Source: Aromatoleum toluclasticum ATCC 700605 (lineage in GTDB: Bacteria > Pseudomonadota > Gammaproteobacteria > Burkholderiales > Rhodocyclaceae). From it: a DNA stretch of 64,000 nt. Each line of letters starts with the position of its first letter. Position 1 is the first letter of the stretch. The stretch spans positions 215,113-279,112 of the forward strand of contig NZ_KB899495.1 of the NCBI RefSeq assembly GCF_000378245.1, given 5' to 3'. A model generated the notes under the pieces. It made no database searches, was not told the DNA's origin, and saw only the letters and a list, made by a program, of their open reading frames with translations. Shown in pieces: positions 8,333 to 16,510 of the stretch. The translations under genes were made by a program, and so were the position numbers.

Positions 8333-9330
8333 GCGCCCATTCCTATCGCCGCGGCTTCGGCGGGTATGTTGTTGGCGAGCACGTTGCGCCCAATCTGCAG
8401 CAGGCGCAGGTCGGACGAGCGGCCGTCGGCGAACACCTTGAGGCCGGTCAGGCCGACCAGGTCGGCCTTGAGCGTTTCGAGCAGGGTCCAGTAGCGCACG
8501 CGCTCCTCATCGACGGCGATGCCCGACTGCTGCGAGTAGCGCTCGGCCATCTCCCCGCTGACGCTGCACCAGCCCGCGAGTGCCGGGATGCGCGTGAAGG
8601 CGATGTCGGCCATCGGATCGCCGATGAACACGCGCTCCCAGTCGAGCACGGCGCGGATGCGGCCGTCGCGCCAGACGAAATTGCCCATGCGATAGTCGTT
8701 GTGGATCAGCGACAGGCACGGGCTGCGCGGGCGGTTGGCGCGCAACCACGCGATGACCTCGCGCAGCACGGGATAGGGCCGCAGGCGGATGCGGTCGAGC
8801 ACCTCCTCGCAGCGGTCGAGCGCCAGCGCCGCGGGGTCGCCGCGGTCGGCGGGCACGCCGAGGAAGGACAGCCCGTGCGCCTCCCAGTCGAACGTGTGCA
8901 GCTTCGCCAGCGCATCGACGAACTGGCGGTGCACCTCGGGGCGCGAGGCTGCGGGCAGGCTGTCGCTCCACGGCAGCGGCACGTCGCCGTCGACGAATTC
9001 CATGATGTAGAACGAGGTGCCGAGCAGCTCGCCGCCCGCATCGCACCAGTACACCCTAGGCACCGGCACGCCCGAATCGTGCAGAACGCTCAGCACGCGG
9101 AATTCGACGCTGGCATCGTAGGGTTCGAGCAGCCCGGCGCGCGGCGCCTTGCGCATGATCAGCGGCGCGCTGCGCGGGCCGTCCGCGTCGACCCAGCTCG
9201 CGCGCAGGCGCCAGGTTTCGTAGGAAAAGCCGCCGGGCATGCGTTCGAGGCCGCTGACCATGGCCGGCGCCCCGGTCCGGTCGGTGATGAAGCGGGCGAG
9301 GATCGCGCCGGCATCGGCGACGGACGGCAT
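8329..9330 (-). CDS. Aminoglycoside-phosphotransferase-fold (APH family) protein
   Basis: A 333-residue kinase-fold protein. The catalytic loop reads LIHNDYRMGNF (normally HGD.xxxN; here His-Asn-Asp) and the metal-binding DWE follows in VLDWERVFIGDPMADIAF. In catabolic clusters such proteins resemble the N-terminal domain of human ACAD10/11, which phosphorylates hydroxylated acyl-CoA intermediates so that they can be dehydrated; that role is an inference here. It lies 3 bp after the upstream SDR and overlaps the next gene. A second family member is at 16511-17650, beside the acyl-CoA dehydrogenases. Confidence 0.85.
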   Translation of the reverse strand: MPSVADAGAILARFITDRTGAPAMVSGLERMPGGFSYETWRLRASWVDADGPRSAPLIMRKAPRAGLLEPYDASVEFRVLSVLHDSGVPVPRVYWCDAGGELLGTSFYIMEFVDGDVPLPWSDSLPAASRPEVHRQFVDALAKLHTFDWEAHGLSFLGVPADRGDPAALALDRCEEVLDRIRLRPYPVLREVIAWLRANRPRSPCLSLIHNDYRMGNFVWRDGRIRAVLDWERVFIGDPMADIAFTRIPALAGWCSVSGEMAERYSQQSGIAVDEERVRYWTLLETLKADLVGLTGLKVFADGRSSDLRLLQIGRNVLANNIPAEAAAIGMGA

Positions 9331-9333
9331 CGC

Positions 9334-10113
9334 TCACACCCCCCGCAACCCGGCGGTCGAGCCGCCGTCGATCAGATATTCGGCGCCGGTGACGAAGGCC
9401 GCCTCGTCGCTGGCGAGATAAGTCACCAGTCCGGCGATCTCCTCGACCGAGCCCATCCGCCCCAGCGGCGACAGCCCGCACAGTTGCGCCCGCGCCGCCG
9501 CCGGATCGGGCGCACCCGCCATCGCCTCGCGGATCATCTGCGTTTCGACGACGCCGGGATGGATCGTGTTGCAGCGGATCTTCAGCCCGGCATCGGCGCA
9601 GTGCATCGCGACGGACTTCGCGAGCAGGCGCTGCGCACCCTTGGCGACGCTGTAGCCGACGTTGCGCGGCAAGGCCAGGATGCCGTTCATCGACGAGTTG
9701 ATGATGATCGAGCCGCCGGGGCCGCCGGGGTTGGCGCGCATCGCGGCGACAGCGTGCTTGCACGTCAGCATCGTGCCGGTGAGGTTCACGTCGATGATGC
9801 GGTCCCAGGCATCGGCCTCGATGTCCTCGATGTTGCTGTCCGCACCTTCCACGCCCGCGTTCGCGAAGGCGATGTCGAGCCGCCCGAAGCGCCCGCGGAT
9901 CAGCTCCATCAGCGCAGTCCAGCCGGCCCGGTCATCGATGTGATGGGCATGGAAGACTGCCCCGGTGGCCTCGCACAGGGCGGCCGCACGCCCGGCGTTG
10001 GAGCCGGTGAACACCACGCTGGCCCCTTCGCGGCGGAAGCGTTCCACCGTCGCGGCCCCGATCCCCGCAGTGCCGCCGGTCACCAGCGCCACCTTGCCCG
10101 CAAGTCGTTCCAT
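9334..10113 (-). CDS. Short-chain dehydrogenase/reductase (SDR)
   Basis: A complete 259-residue classical SDR: cofactor motif TGGTAGIG at residues 12-19, NAG in FANAGVEG, and an intact YSVAKGA active-site pair. The C-terminus ends LIDGGSTAGLRGV. The ATG at 10113 follows GGGGGAGCGAC. It precedes the phosphotransferase by only 3 bp and follows the SnoaL-like gene by 26 bp, so all belong to one minus-strand transcription unit. The likely role is NAD(P)-linked alcohol/ketone interconversion in the pathway. Confidence 0.88.
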   Translation of the reverse strand: MERLAGKVALVTGGTAGIGAATVERFRREGASVVFTGSNAGRAAALCEATGAVFHAHHIDDRAGWTALMELIRGRFGRLDIAFANAGVEGADSNIEDIEADAWDRIIDVNLTGTMLTCKHAVAAMRANPGGPGGSIIINSSMNGILALPRNVGYSVAKGAQRLLAKSVAMHCADAGLKIRCNTIHPGVVETQMIREAMAGAPDPAAARAQLCGLSPLGRMGSVEEIAGLVTYLASDEAAFVTGAEYLIDGGSTAGLRGV

Positions 10114-10139
10114 GTCGCTCCCCCGCCCGCCGGCGCCGC

Positions 10140-10553
10140 TCAGTCGGCCCGGATGGTCTTGTAAACCCGTTTCGTGAATAGCCACCGGCCGTCGATCCGC
10201 GCCAACTCGTCGTCATACTGGCCGCGCAGGCGCAGCACACGCCCGTCGGGATGCGGGAACACCTCGGAGGTGTAGGTGCGGGCCGTCGCGCGGTCGCCGT
10301 CGACCTCGATCGCCCCCGGCGTGGCGACGTAGGCGAGACCGGGATAGTCGCCCATCGAGCGGATCCAGCCGGCGACGATGGCCTCGCGGCCGCGGAAGCA
10401 TTCGAGCCCGGGGTATTCGGGCAGGCGCCATTCGCTGTCCTCGGCCCACACCCCGGCCCACGCCGCGGCGTCGCGCTGCATCACCGCATCCCCGTACTGC
10501 TCGATCAGTTCGCGAATCGCGAGACGGTCTTCAATTGGTCCACTGAACGACAT
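10140..10553 (-). CDS. SnoaL-like / NTF2-fold protein
   Basis: A 137-residue protein of the SnoaL/NTF2-like cone fold. The N-terminal IRELIEQYGDAVMQRDAAAW and the tryptophan-rich stretch that follows (WAGVWAEDSEW) are typical of SnoaL_4-like proteins, which include dehydratases, ketosteroid isomerase relatives and hydroxylase small subunits. No catalytic residue set can be fixed by eye. It resembles the 46263-46715 protein in fold and placement next to SDR genes. A 66-bp intergenic space upstream contains a hairpin at 10574-10590. Confidence 0.78.
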   Translation of the reverse strand: MSFSGPIEDRLAIRELIEQYGDAVMQRDAAAWAGVWAEDSEWRLPEYPGLECFRGREAIVAGWIRSMGDYPGLAYVATPGAIEVDGDRATARTYTSEVFPHPDGRVLRLRGQYDDELARIDGRWLFTKRVYKTIRAD

Positions 10554-10573
10554 GCGCTGCTCCCCCAGGCAAA

Positions 10574-10590
10574 CGGGCAGTTCGTGCCCG
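10574..10590. repeat. Small intergenic hairpin between VOC and SnoaL genes
   Basis: A perfect inverted repeat CGGGCA-GTTCG-TGCCCG lies between the VOC stop (10620) and the SnoaL start (10553). Read on the minus strand it is followed by TTTGCC, a weak T tract, so it could attenuate or terminate transcription after the VOC gene, or act as a 5'-leader structure of the SnoaL unit. The sequence cannot decide between these. Confidence 0.4.
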
Positions 10591-10619
10591 AACCTTCACA
10601 AGCAATCTGTTCTGTTTAT

Positions 10620-11084
10620 TTACTGCGGCGATGCGGCGAACCCGGGCTGTCCGGTGAGCTCTTGCAGCTCGAACACGTTGCCGTCGGGATCCCGCCCGTA
10701 AGTCGCGCGCACGCTGCCGAAGTCCTGTGGCGGGCAGTGGAAGCGAACGCCGGCATCGACCATGCGCTGGTAGGCGGCATCGACATCCGCCACATCGAAG
10801 CACAGGTGGGTGAAGCCGTAGCGATTCACGGGGCGGTCGCCACTGCCCTTCGGCGCCTGGGCGGGGAAGGCGAACTGGAACAACTCGATGCAGGTCGGGC
10901 CGCGCTGCAGCATCACGGCCGTCGCCGCGGTGGCGGTCAGGGCCATGACGCGGTCGATCTTCGCCTCACCCGGTTGCCATGCCGTGCGCGACACCTCTTC
11001 GAATCCAAGCAGCCCGCAATAGAAATCGCACATCGGTTTCAGGTCGGGCGTCGAAATTGCAACGTGGTGGATCACACGGATCAT
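10620..11084 (-). CDS. VOC-family lyase/isomerase
   Basis: A 154-residue glyoxalase-fold protein beginning MIRVIHHVAISTPDLKP, with the first metal-ligand His in the opening strand, and YGFTHLCFDVADVDAAY and DPDGNVFELQE in the second module; these give a His/Glu metal site of the kind seen in lactoylglutathione lyase and methylmalonyl-CoA epimerase. The start at 11084 matches the family N-terminus; the ribosome site (AAGG) is weak. It has its own sigma70 promoter at 11167-11195, separated from the MFS gene, and is therefore probably regulated independently of its neighbours. Confidence 0.82.
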   Translation of the reverse strand: MIRVIHHVAISTPDLKPMCDFYCGLLGFEEVSRTAWQPGEAKIDRVMALTATAATAVMLQRGPTCIELFQFAFPAQAPKGSGDRPVNRYGFTHLCFDVADVDAAYQRMVDAGVRFHCPPQDFGSVRATYGRDPDGNVFELQELTGQPGFAASPQ

Positions 11085-11166
11085 GGAACAGACCTTGAAT
11101 CGGTTGAGGAATCCGGTCCTGCCCGCGCTGCGCGCGGCCATAAGAACAAACCGTCCTGTTTTTTTG

Positions 11167-11195
11167 ATAATGATTCAACAGTCAATGACTGTCAA
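11167..11195 (-). promoter_or_regulatory. Promoter with a second type of palindrome, upstream of the VOC gene
   Basis: On the minus strand TTGACA (11195-11190) is followed by 17 bp and CATTAT (11172-11167). The spacer holds the perfect inverted repeat ACAGTCA-A-TGACTGT (11178-11192), unrelated to the CGACCG family. It overlaps the end of the MFS gene (stop at 11175-11177). It looks like a repressor site for a different regulator. Confidence 0.6.
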
Positions 11196-12449
11196 TTCAT
11201 TTTTTGCACTTTGCACGACAGGCGCTTCCTCCTCTCCGCCGAGGTGCCGCAGCACCAGGAGCGCCATGACACCCAGGATCACGTACGCCCCCAGTACCGG
11301 GCGCAGCGTGCCGTCGAAGAATTGCCCGACCAGCCCACCGAGGAGCGCGCCGACGGTCATCGATACGAAGCCGAACATCGACGACGCGGTACCGGCGATG
11401 CTGCCGAGCGGATTCATCGACATCGCGGTGAGATTGGGCAGCAGCATGCCGAAGACGAACATGTTGCACGCCTGCACGCCGAGGAACATCGGCAGCGTGA
11501 TGGCGCCGGCGACGGCCAGCGCGAGCGCTGCCGCGTTCGCGGTGACGAGGATGTACAGCCCCGCGCGAATCAGCTCCGCGCTGCCGAAACGGCGCACGAG
11601 GCGCGAGTTGGCGAAAGCCGCGGCGGACATCGCCAGCGAGACCAGCGCCAGCAGCGGCGTAAAGTGCAGACCGGCGTCGAAGGTACGCTGGAAGATGGCC
11701 TGCGCCGAGGATAGAAAGCCGAGATGCGCCCCCATCACGAGGCCGCATACGATCATGCAGACGAAGGCGACGCGGGTGCGGACGACCGTCCGGTAAGCGG
11801 CCGCCAGCGAACGCGGCGAGAGCGAACGGCGGCGCGCCGCCGGCAGCGATTCCTCGAGGCGCCACACCGCCCAGCCGAGCGAAATCCCCCCGACCACTGC
11901 AACCGCCGCGACGATCCAGCGCCACGAAGCGAACAGCAGGATGAGCTGCCCGAGCAGCGGTGCGACGATCGGCTCGAGCAGCACGACCGCCATCGCCAGC
12001 GACATGACCCGCGTCATCTGCGGACCCGCATGGCGGTCGCGCACGACCGAGAAGGTCACCACGCGCTGCGCGCCCGCGCCGATGCCCTGCAGCAGGCGTG
12101 CCGCGAGCAGTACCTGGAAGTCCTGCGCCAAGGCGCCGGCGACACTGCCTGCGACGAGAAGCAGCACGCCCGCGATGAACAACGGGCGCCGGCCGTAACG
12201 ATCGCTGAGCGGACCGAACAGGAGTTGCGATGCACCGACGCCGAGTACGAAGACCGCGATCACGGCCTGGGCGCGATTCGAATCCGCCAGCCCGAGGTAA
12301 TCGCCGAGCGGCAGCAGCGCGGGCAGCATCATGTCGACCGCCACCGCGCCAGCGACGAGGCTGAGCGCGACGAAGGCGACGAATTCGGCGGGCCCCATGC
12401 ACGGCGCATCGTCCGCACCGACGCCCTCCGCCGGATCGCTAACTGCCAC
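11175..12449 (-). CDS. MFS transporter, Bcr/CflA-type
   Basis: A 424-residue major facilitator with about 12 hydrophobic segments. The inter-helix 2-3 motif GPLSDRYGRRPLF is the MFS signature, and the opening (LSLVAGAVAVDMMLPALLPLGDYLG) is characteristic of the Bcr/CflA drug-exporter subfamily. It may export a toxic intermediate or substrate analogue. The start appears to be GTG at 12449, overlapping the upstream crotonase gene by 11 bp; an internal ATG at residue 18 (MGPAEF) is an alternative. It closes the operon that starts at 17650. Confidence 0.85.
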   Translation of the reverse strand: MAVSDPAEGVGADDAPCMGPAEFVAFVALSLVAGAVAVDMMLPALLPLGDYLGLADSNRAQAVIAVFVLGVGASQLLFGPLSDRYGRRPLFIAGVLLLVAGSVAGALAQDFQVLLAARLLQGIGAGAQRVVTFSVVRDRHAGPQMTRVMSLAMAVVLLEPIVAPLLGQLILLFASWRWIVAAVAVVGGISLGWAVWRLEESLPAARRRSLSPRSLAAAYRTVVRTRVAFVCMIVCGLVMGAHLGFLSSAQAIFQRTFDAGLHFTPLLALVSLAMSAAAFANSRLVRRFGSAELIRAGLYILVTANAAALALAVAGAITLPMFLGVQACNMFVFGMLLPNLTAMSMNPLGSIAGTASSMFGFVSMTVGALLGGLVGQFFDGTLRPVLGAYVILGVMALLVLRHLGGEEEAPVVQSAKNELTVIDC

Positions 12450-13236
12450 GAAATTCCGGCTTGCGTCGGCCGAGAAAGGCGGTCACCGCCTCGGAGAAAT
12501 CGTGCGACCCGGCTGCGGCGAGGAAGGCTTGCAGTTCGGCGTCGATCTGGCCGGCGAGGTCGTTGTCGAACGAGCCGTAGAACAGCTGCTTGGTCCGTCC
12601 CAGCGCCGCCGTCGGCTGCGCGGCAAGGCGCGCGGCCAGCGCGAGAGCCGCGGCGTCGAGTTCCGCGTCGGCCACGACCCGGCTCACAAGTCCCAGTTCC
12701 AGCGCGCGCTGCGCGTCGATACGCTCGTCCAGCAGGGCCAGTTCCATCGCCCGACGCACGCCCAGCAGCCGCGGCAGGGTGTAGCTGCCGCCGCCGTCGG
12801 GCGAGGCACCGAGCTGACCATAGGCCAGCTTGCAGTTCACGGTGTCGCTGGCGATCACGACATCGCAGGCGCACATCAGCGAAAAACCGAATCCGGCTGC
12901 GGCGCCGCGCACAGCGCCGATCACCGGCTTGGCCATCGTCCGCAGGCTCGTGACGGCGCGTCCGACGTCGCTCACCAGCGCCCCGAGCTTCGCGTCGCGC
13001 TCCGCGGCAGCCAACCCGAGCAGTTCCGAGAAATAGCGGATGTCACCGCCGGCCATGAAATGCGGTCCGGCCCCGGTAACGACCACGCAGCGCACTGTCG
13101 CATCGGCGGCGGCGTCCGCCGCGATTCCCGCAAACCGGCTGGCCATTTCCGGGCCGATGGCGTTCATCGCCTCCGGTTGGTTGAGGACGATGCGCAACAC
13201 CGCGCCATGCTGCTCGACGATGACCTTGTCACCCAT
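12439..13236 (-). CDS. Crotonase-family protein (PaaG-like)
   Basis: A 265-residue enoyl-CoA hydratase/isomerase-fold protein. The oxyanion-hole segment reads HFMAGGDI, and the second signature is GAAAGFGFSLMCACD followed by LGASPDGGGSYTLPR. Both glutamates of classical hydratases are absent (Ser and Ala/Tyr at those places), while SPDGGGS with Asp resembles the isomerase PaaG/EchA-like group. It is therefore more likely a double-bond isomerase or ring-acting crotonase than a hydratase. The ATG at 13236 follows GGGAGCAAGGC. It lies in the operon with the acyl-CoA dehydrogenases. Confidence 0.85.
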   Translation of the reverse strand: MGDKVIVEQHGAVLRIVLNQPEAMNAIGPEMASRFAGIAADAAADATVRCVVVTGAGPHFMAGGDIRYFSELLGLAAAERDAKLGALVSDVGRAVTSLRTMAKPVIGAVRGAAAGFGFSLMCACDVVIASDTVNCKLAYGQLGASPDGGGSYTLPRLLGVRRAMELALLDERIDAQRALELGLVSRVVADAELDAAALALAARLAAQPTAALGRTKQLFYGSFDNDLAGQIDAELQAFLAAAGSHDFSEAVTAFLGRRKPEFRGS

Positions 13237-13276
13237 GCCTTGCTCCCTTTTCCTGTTGTCGCCTGTCAACGGATTG

Positions 13277-14059
13277 TCACAGCGTATTCACAGTATGACC
13301 GCCGTCGACCACCAGCACCGCGCCGGTCATGTAGGAGGACGCAGCCGAAGCGAGCAGCAGCAGCGGGCCGACCAGTTCCGCGCTCTGCCCGAGACGGCGC
13401 TCGGGAATGCGCTTTATCAGGCCCTTGCCCGCGTCGGTGGCGAAGAAATCCCGGTTGAGAGGCGTTTCGACGTAGCCCGGCGCCAGCGCATTGACACGAA
13501 TTCCATAGCGGGCGAGTTCCAGCGCCATGGCTTTCGTGAGCTGGATCAGCGCCGCCTTCGATGCCGCGTAGGCCGGCACCTGCTGTGCCACGCGCAAACC
13601 GAGGATCGAAGCGATGTTGATGATGCTGCCGGCCCGGCCGGCCTCCTTCATCGCCCGCGCCACGCCCTGCGCGACCCGCCACGAACCGTCGAGATTGACG
13701 TCCATGATGCTGCCCCAGTCCTGCTCGTCGACGTCGAGCAGCGGTTTCGTGAGGGTCACGCCGGCATTGTTCACGAGGATGTCGGGCACCCCGACGTTGG
13801 CGACGATCCACGCCAGGGCCTCGCTCACGCTTTCGGCGCGCGTCACGTCCATGGCCACCGCATGCGCCAGGTGTCCGCCCGCAACCAGCCCGGCCGCGAC
13901 GTCGCGCCCCTGGTCGATGCGCCGGCCGGCGAGGACGACCACGGCCCCGGCTCCCGCGAGTGCCTCGGCGAAGTCGCGGCCGAGGCCGCTGAAAGCGCCC
14001 GTGACCAGCGCGATTTTTCCCGATATGTCGAACAGCCCTGCGGCATTCGAGATACTCAT
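13277..14059 (-). CDS. Short-chain dehydrogenase/reductase (SDR)
   Basis: A 260-residue complete SDR: TGAFSGLG at residues 20-27, VNNAG, and YAASKAA in the active site. It probably acts as a 3-hydroxyacyl-CoA or ring-alcohol dehydrogenase in the pathway of the flanking acyl-CoA dehydrogenases and crotonase. Its ATG overlaps the stop of the upstream acyl-CoA dehydrogenase (ATGA at 14056-14059), a sign of translational coupling within one operon. Confidence 0.88.
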   Translation of the reverse strand: MSISNAAGLFDISGKIALVTGAFSGLGRDFAEALAGAGAVVVLAGRRIDQGRDVAAGLVAGGHLAHAVAMDVTRAESVSEALAWIVANVGVPDILVNNAGVTLTKPLLDVDEQDWGSIMDVNLDGSWRVAQGVARAMKEAGRAGSIINIASILGLRVAQQVPAYAASKAALIQLTKAMALELARYGIRVNALAPGYVETPLNRDFFATDAGKGLIKRIPERRLGQSAELVGPLLLLASAASSYMTGAVLVVDGGHTVNTL

Positions 14060-15165
14060 GCGTGCATCCCCCCTGCCGCCCCGTTCCGGCCGGCCGCGAG
14101 GTAACGGGCGAAATGCTCGTCGCGGCTGCCGAACAACGCCGCATTGACCATCAGGCGGCGGAAATAATGGCTCACGTCCAGCTCTTCGGTGACGCCCAGG
14201 CCGCCGTGCATCTGTACCGCCTCGTTGGCCACGTGGCGCGCTGCGTTGCAGATGTAGGCCTTCGCGCCGCTGACCACGCGCGCCCGCTCCGCGGCCGGCC
14301 GACCGAGCGCTTGCTGCGCCGCCAGGGTCAGCGCGGCGACTTCTTCCTGCAACAGGAACATATCGACGGCACGGTGCTGCAGGGCCTGGTTGGTGCCGAC
14401 GGCACGTCCGAACTGCTTGCGGATCTTGAGGTAATCGCAGGTGGTCGCGACCAGCACGCGCACGGCACCGAGCGCCTCGGCGCAGGCCGCCACGGCCGCC
14501 TCGTCGAGCACCTCCGCAAGGGCCGCCTCGACCGCCGCCGCGTCTGCGCCGAGCGGCTCGGCGGGCGCACCGGCAAAATGCAGGTTCGCCGCACCCCGGC
14601 CATCCACGAGCCGGTAGCGCGTGATCTCCGTTTCCCCCGCTGCGGGATCGACGAGGTAGAGCCGCCTGCCGCCGTGGGCGTCATCCAGCGCGGAGACGAT
14701 CAGGCGGTCGGCGACGTCGCCGTGCAGCACCGATATCTTTCTGCCCGACAGGCGTCCGCCGCGCACCCTGCAGGGACTGTCGGCGGGCTCGGCATCGGCG
14801 AAGGCGAGCCGCAGCGAGCCGTCGGCGAGCCCCGGAAACAGCGCCGCCTGCTGCGCCTCGCTGCCGAGTTTCACCACCAACCCGGTACCGACGATGGCGC
14901 TGGCCAGCACCGGCTCCATCAGCAGGCGGCTGCCCACCACTTCCATCAGCGCGCCGACCGCCAACGGATCGGCGTCGAGACCGCCGTGGGTCTCCGGCAG
15001 GCGCAGCGCCAGCCAGCCCAGTTCGGCGTAATCGCGCCACGCGCGGGCGCTGTAGCCGGTGGCCTCGCCGAGCACGGCGTGGCGCTGCAGGAAGCCGTAA
15101 TTGTCCGCCGCATAGCGCGCCGCGCTGTCGCGCAGCATCGCGGCCGTTTCCAGATCCATGTTCAT
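14056..15165 (-). CDS. Acyl-CoA dehydrogenase, second subunit of a pair
   Basis: This 369-residue acyl-CoA dehydrogenase has the family C-terminal segments KIRKQFGRAVGTNQALQH and QMHGGLGVTEE, but its FAD/middle domain is divergent (LAFADAEPADSPCRV in place of the usual TEP.AGSD). It overlaps the upstream dehydrogenase gene by four bases. Adjacent, overlapping pairs with one canonical and one divergent member are typical of heteromeric (alpha2beta2) dehydrogenases that oxidise bulky polycyclic or steroid side-chain CoA esters. The heteromer is an inference from that arrangement. Confidence 0.87.
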   Translation of the reverse strand: MNMDLETAAMLRDSAARYAADNYGFLQRHAVLGEATGYSARAWRDYAELGWLALRLPETHGGLDADPLAVGALMEVVGSRLLMEPVLASAIVGTGLVVKLGSEAQQAALFPGLADGSLRLAFADAEPADSPCRVRGGRLSGRKISVLHGDVADRLIVSALDDAHGGRRLYLVDPAAGETEITRYRLVDGRGAANLHFAGAPAEPLGADAAAVEAALAEVLDEAAVAACAEALGAVRVLVATTCDYLKIRKQFGRAVGTNQALQHRAVDMFLLQEEVAALTLAAQQALGRPAAERARVVSGAKAYICNAARHVANEAVQMHGGLGVTEELDVSHYFRRLMVNAALFGSRDEHFARYLAAGRNGAAGGMHA

Positions 15166-16361
15166 AGCCCCAACACTCCCTTGGCAACAATGTTGCGCTG
15201 GATCTCGGAGGCGCCGCCGAAGATCGTCGCGGCGCGGTTGTAGAAATGATCCTTGACGATGCCGCCCGCATCCTCCGGCCCCAGCGGCGGCGGCGCTGCG
15301 GCATGCAGGGCCGCCGCGTCCCAGGCGACGCCTGCCAGGCCCAGGGTGTCGACCGCCGCTTCGGCGATGTGCTGGTACAGCTCGGTGCCGCGCAGCTTGA
15401 TCAGCGAGGCCTCGGCGCCGTGCTCGGTGCCGCGCATCATCGACTCCACCGCCTGGTAGGACGCCACTTCGAGTGCCATGAAGCGCAGCTCGAGCTCGCC
15501 GATGCGGGTTTCGAGGCGGTCGCGCGAGGCCGGTGCAGCCTCTGCCGCAAGACCCTTCAGACGCTCCAGCGCGTGCCACGCCATGCCGACGATGGCACCC
15601 GCGGTGCGCTCGTTCTTGAGCAGGTATTTGGCGTAGGTCCACCCCTCCCCTTCGGCCCCGACGAGGTTTTCGGCGGGAACGCGGACGTTTTCGAGCCACA
15701 CCTCGTTCACGTGGTGATAGCCGTCCATGGTCGGAATCGGCTTCACGGTCACGCCCGGACTGCGCATGTCGATCAGCAGGAAGGAAATGGACTTCTGCGC
15801 CTGCTCGCCGCGCGCCGTCTTCACGAGACAGAACAACCAGTCCGCCCATTGCGCGTAGGTCGTCCACACCTTCTGGCCGTTGACGACATAGTGGTCGCCC
15901 TCGCTCGACTCCACCCGGATCGCCTCGGTGCGCAGGCCCGCAAGGTCGGAGCCCGCGCCCGGCTCCGAATACCCCTGGGCCCAGAAGTCATCGGTGGTCG
16001 CGATGCGCGGCAGGAAGCGCGCCTTCTGCTCCGGCGAACCGAAGGCATAGATCACTGGCCCCACGTACTTGACGCCGAAGGGGATCACCCACGGACAGCC
16101 GAGCCGTGCGAGCTGATCCTCGAAGGAGAAGCGCTCGAGCAGCGACCACGCCTGGCCGCCATATTCCTTCGGCCAGTGCCCGACGGCCCAGCCCTGATCG
16201 TTGAGCAGGCGCATCCAGCGGACGTAGTCGTCCTTGTCCAGCACCTGGTGCAGCCGCGACTTGCGCTTCAGGTCCACGGGCATCACCCCGTCGTAAAAGC
16301 TGCGGATCGCCGCCTTGAGGCCTTCGGCCCGCTGCCGGGCTTCGGTTATCGGATCGGTCAT
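15162..16361 (-). CDS. Acyl-CoA dehydrogenase, canonical subunit
   Basis: A 399-residue flavoprotein that introduces a C=C bond alpha,beta to a CoA thioester and passes electrons to ETF. FAD-binding motifs include QGYSEPGAGSDLAGL and KVWTTYAQWADW; the C-terminus has ATIFGGASEIQRNIVAK, the usual phosphate/adenine contact. The ATG at 16361 is preceded by CAGGAAATGTC. It is followed, with ATGA overlap, by a second dehydrogenase. The 149-bp gap upstream to the phosphotransferase shows no promoter that I recognise, so transcription presumably reads through from 17863. Confidence 0.9.
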   Translation of the reverse strand: MTDPITEARQRAEGLKAAIRSFYDGVMPVDLKRKSRLHQVLDKDDYVRWMRLLNDQGWAVGHWPKEYGGQAWSLLERFSFEDQLARLGCPWVIPFGVKYVGPVIYAFGSPEQKARFLPRIATTDDFWAQGYSEPGAGSDLAGLRTEAIRVESSEGDHYVVNGQKVWTTYAQWADWLFCLVKTARGEQAQKSISFLLIDMRSPGVTVKPIPTMDGYHHVNEVWLENVRVPAENLVGAEGEGWTYAKYLLKNERTAGAIVGMAWHALERLKGLAAEAAPASRDRLETRIGELELRFMALEVASYQAVESMMRGTEHGAEASLIKLRGTELYQHIAEAAVDTLGLAGVAWDAAALHAAAPPPLGPEDAGGIVKDHFYNRAATIFGGASEIQRNIVAKGVLGL

Positions 16362-16510
16362 GACATTTCCTGCGCAATGGTCACAGTCGGAAGCGGACGC
16401 GCCCACGGCGGCTCCCGCTGCAGGGGCTCGCCGCCGCCGGAAGTGGCCGCCGGCCGCGAGTGGAAAGAGGGCCGTGTCGGCGCCGCCGCCGTGCCGGAAC
16501 CCCGCCCGTT

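Noticed and set aside
9268-9285. CCGGTCCGGTCGGTGA, resembling the shared operator
   Set aside because: Inside the phosphotransferase coding sequence and lacking the CGACCG left arm.
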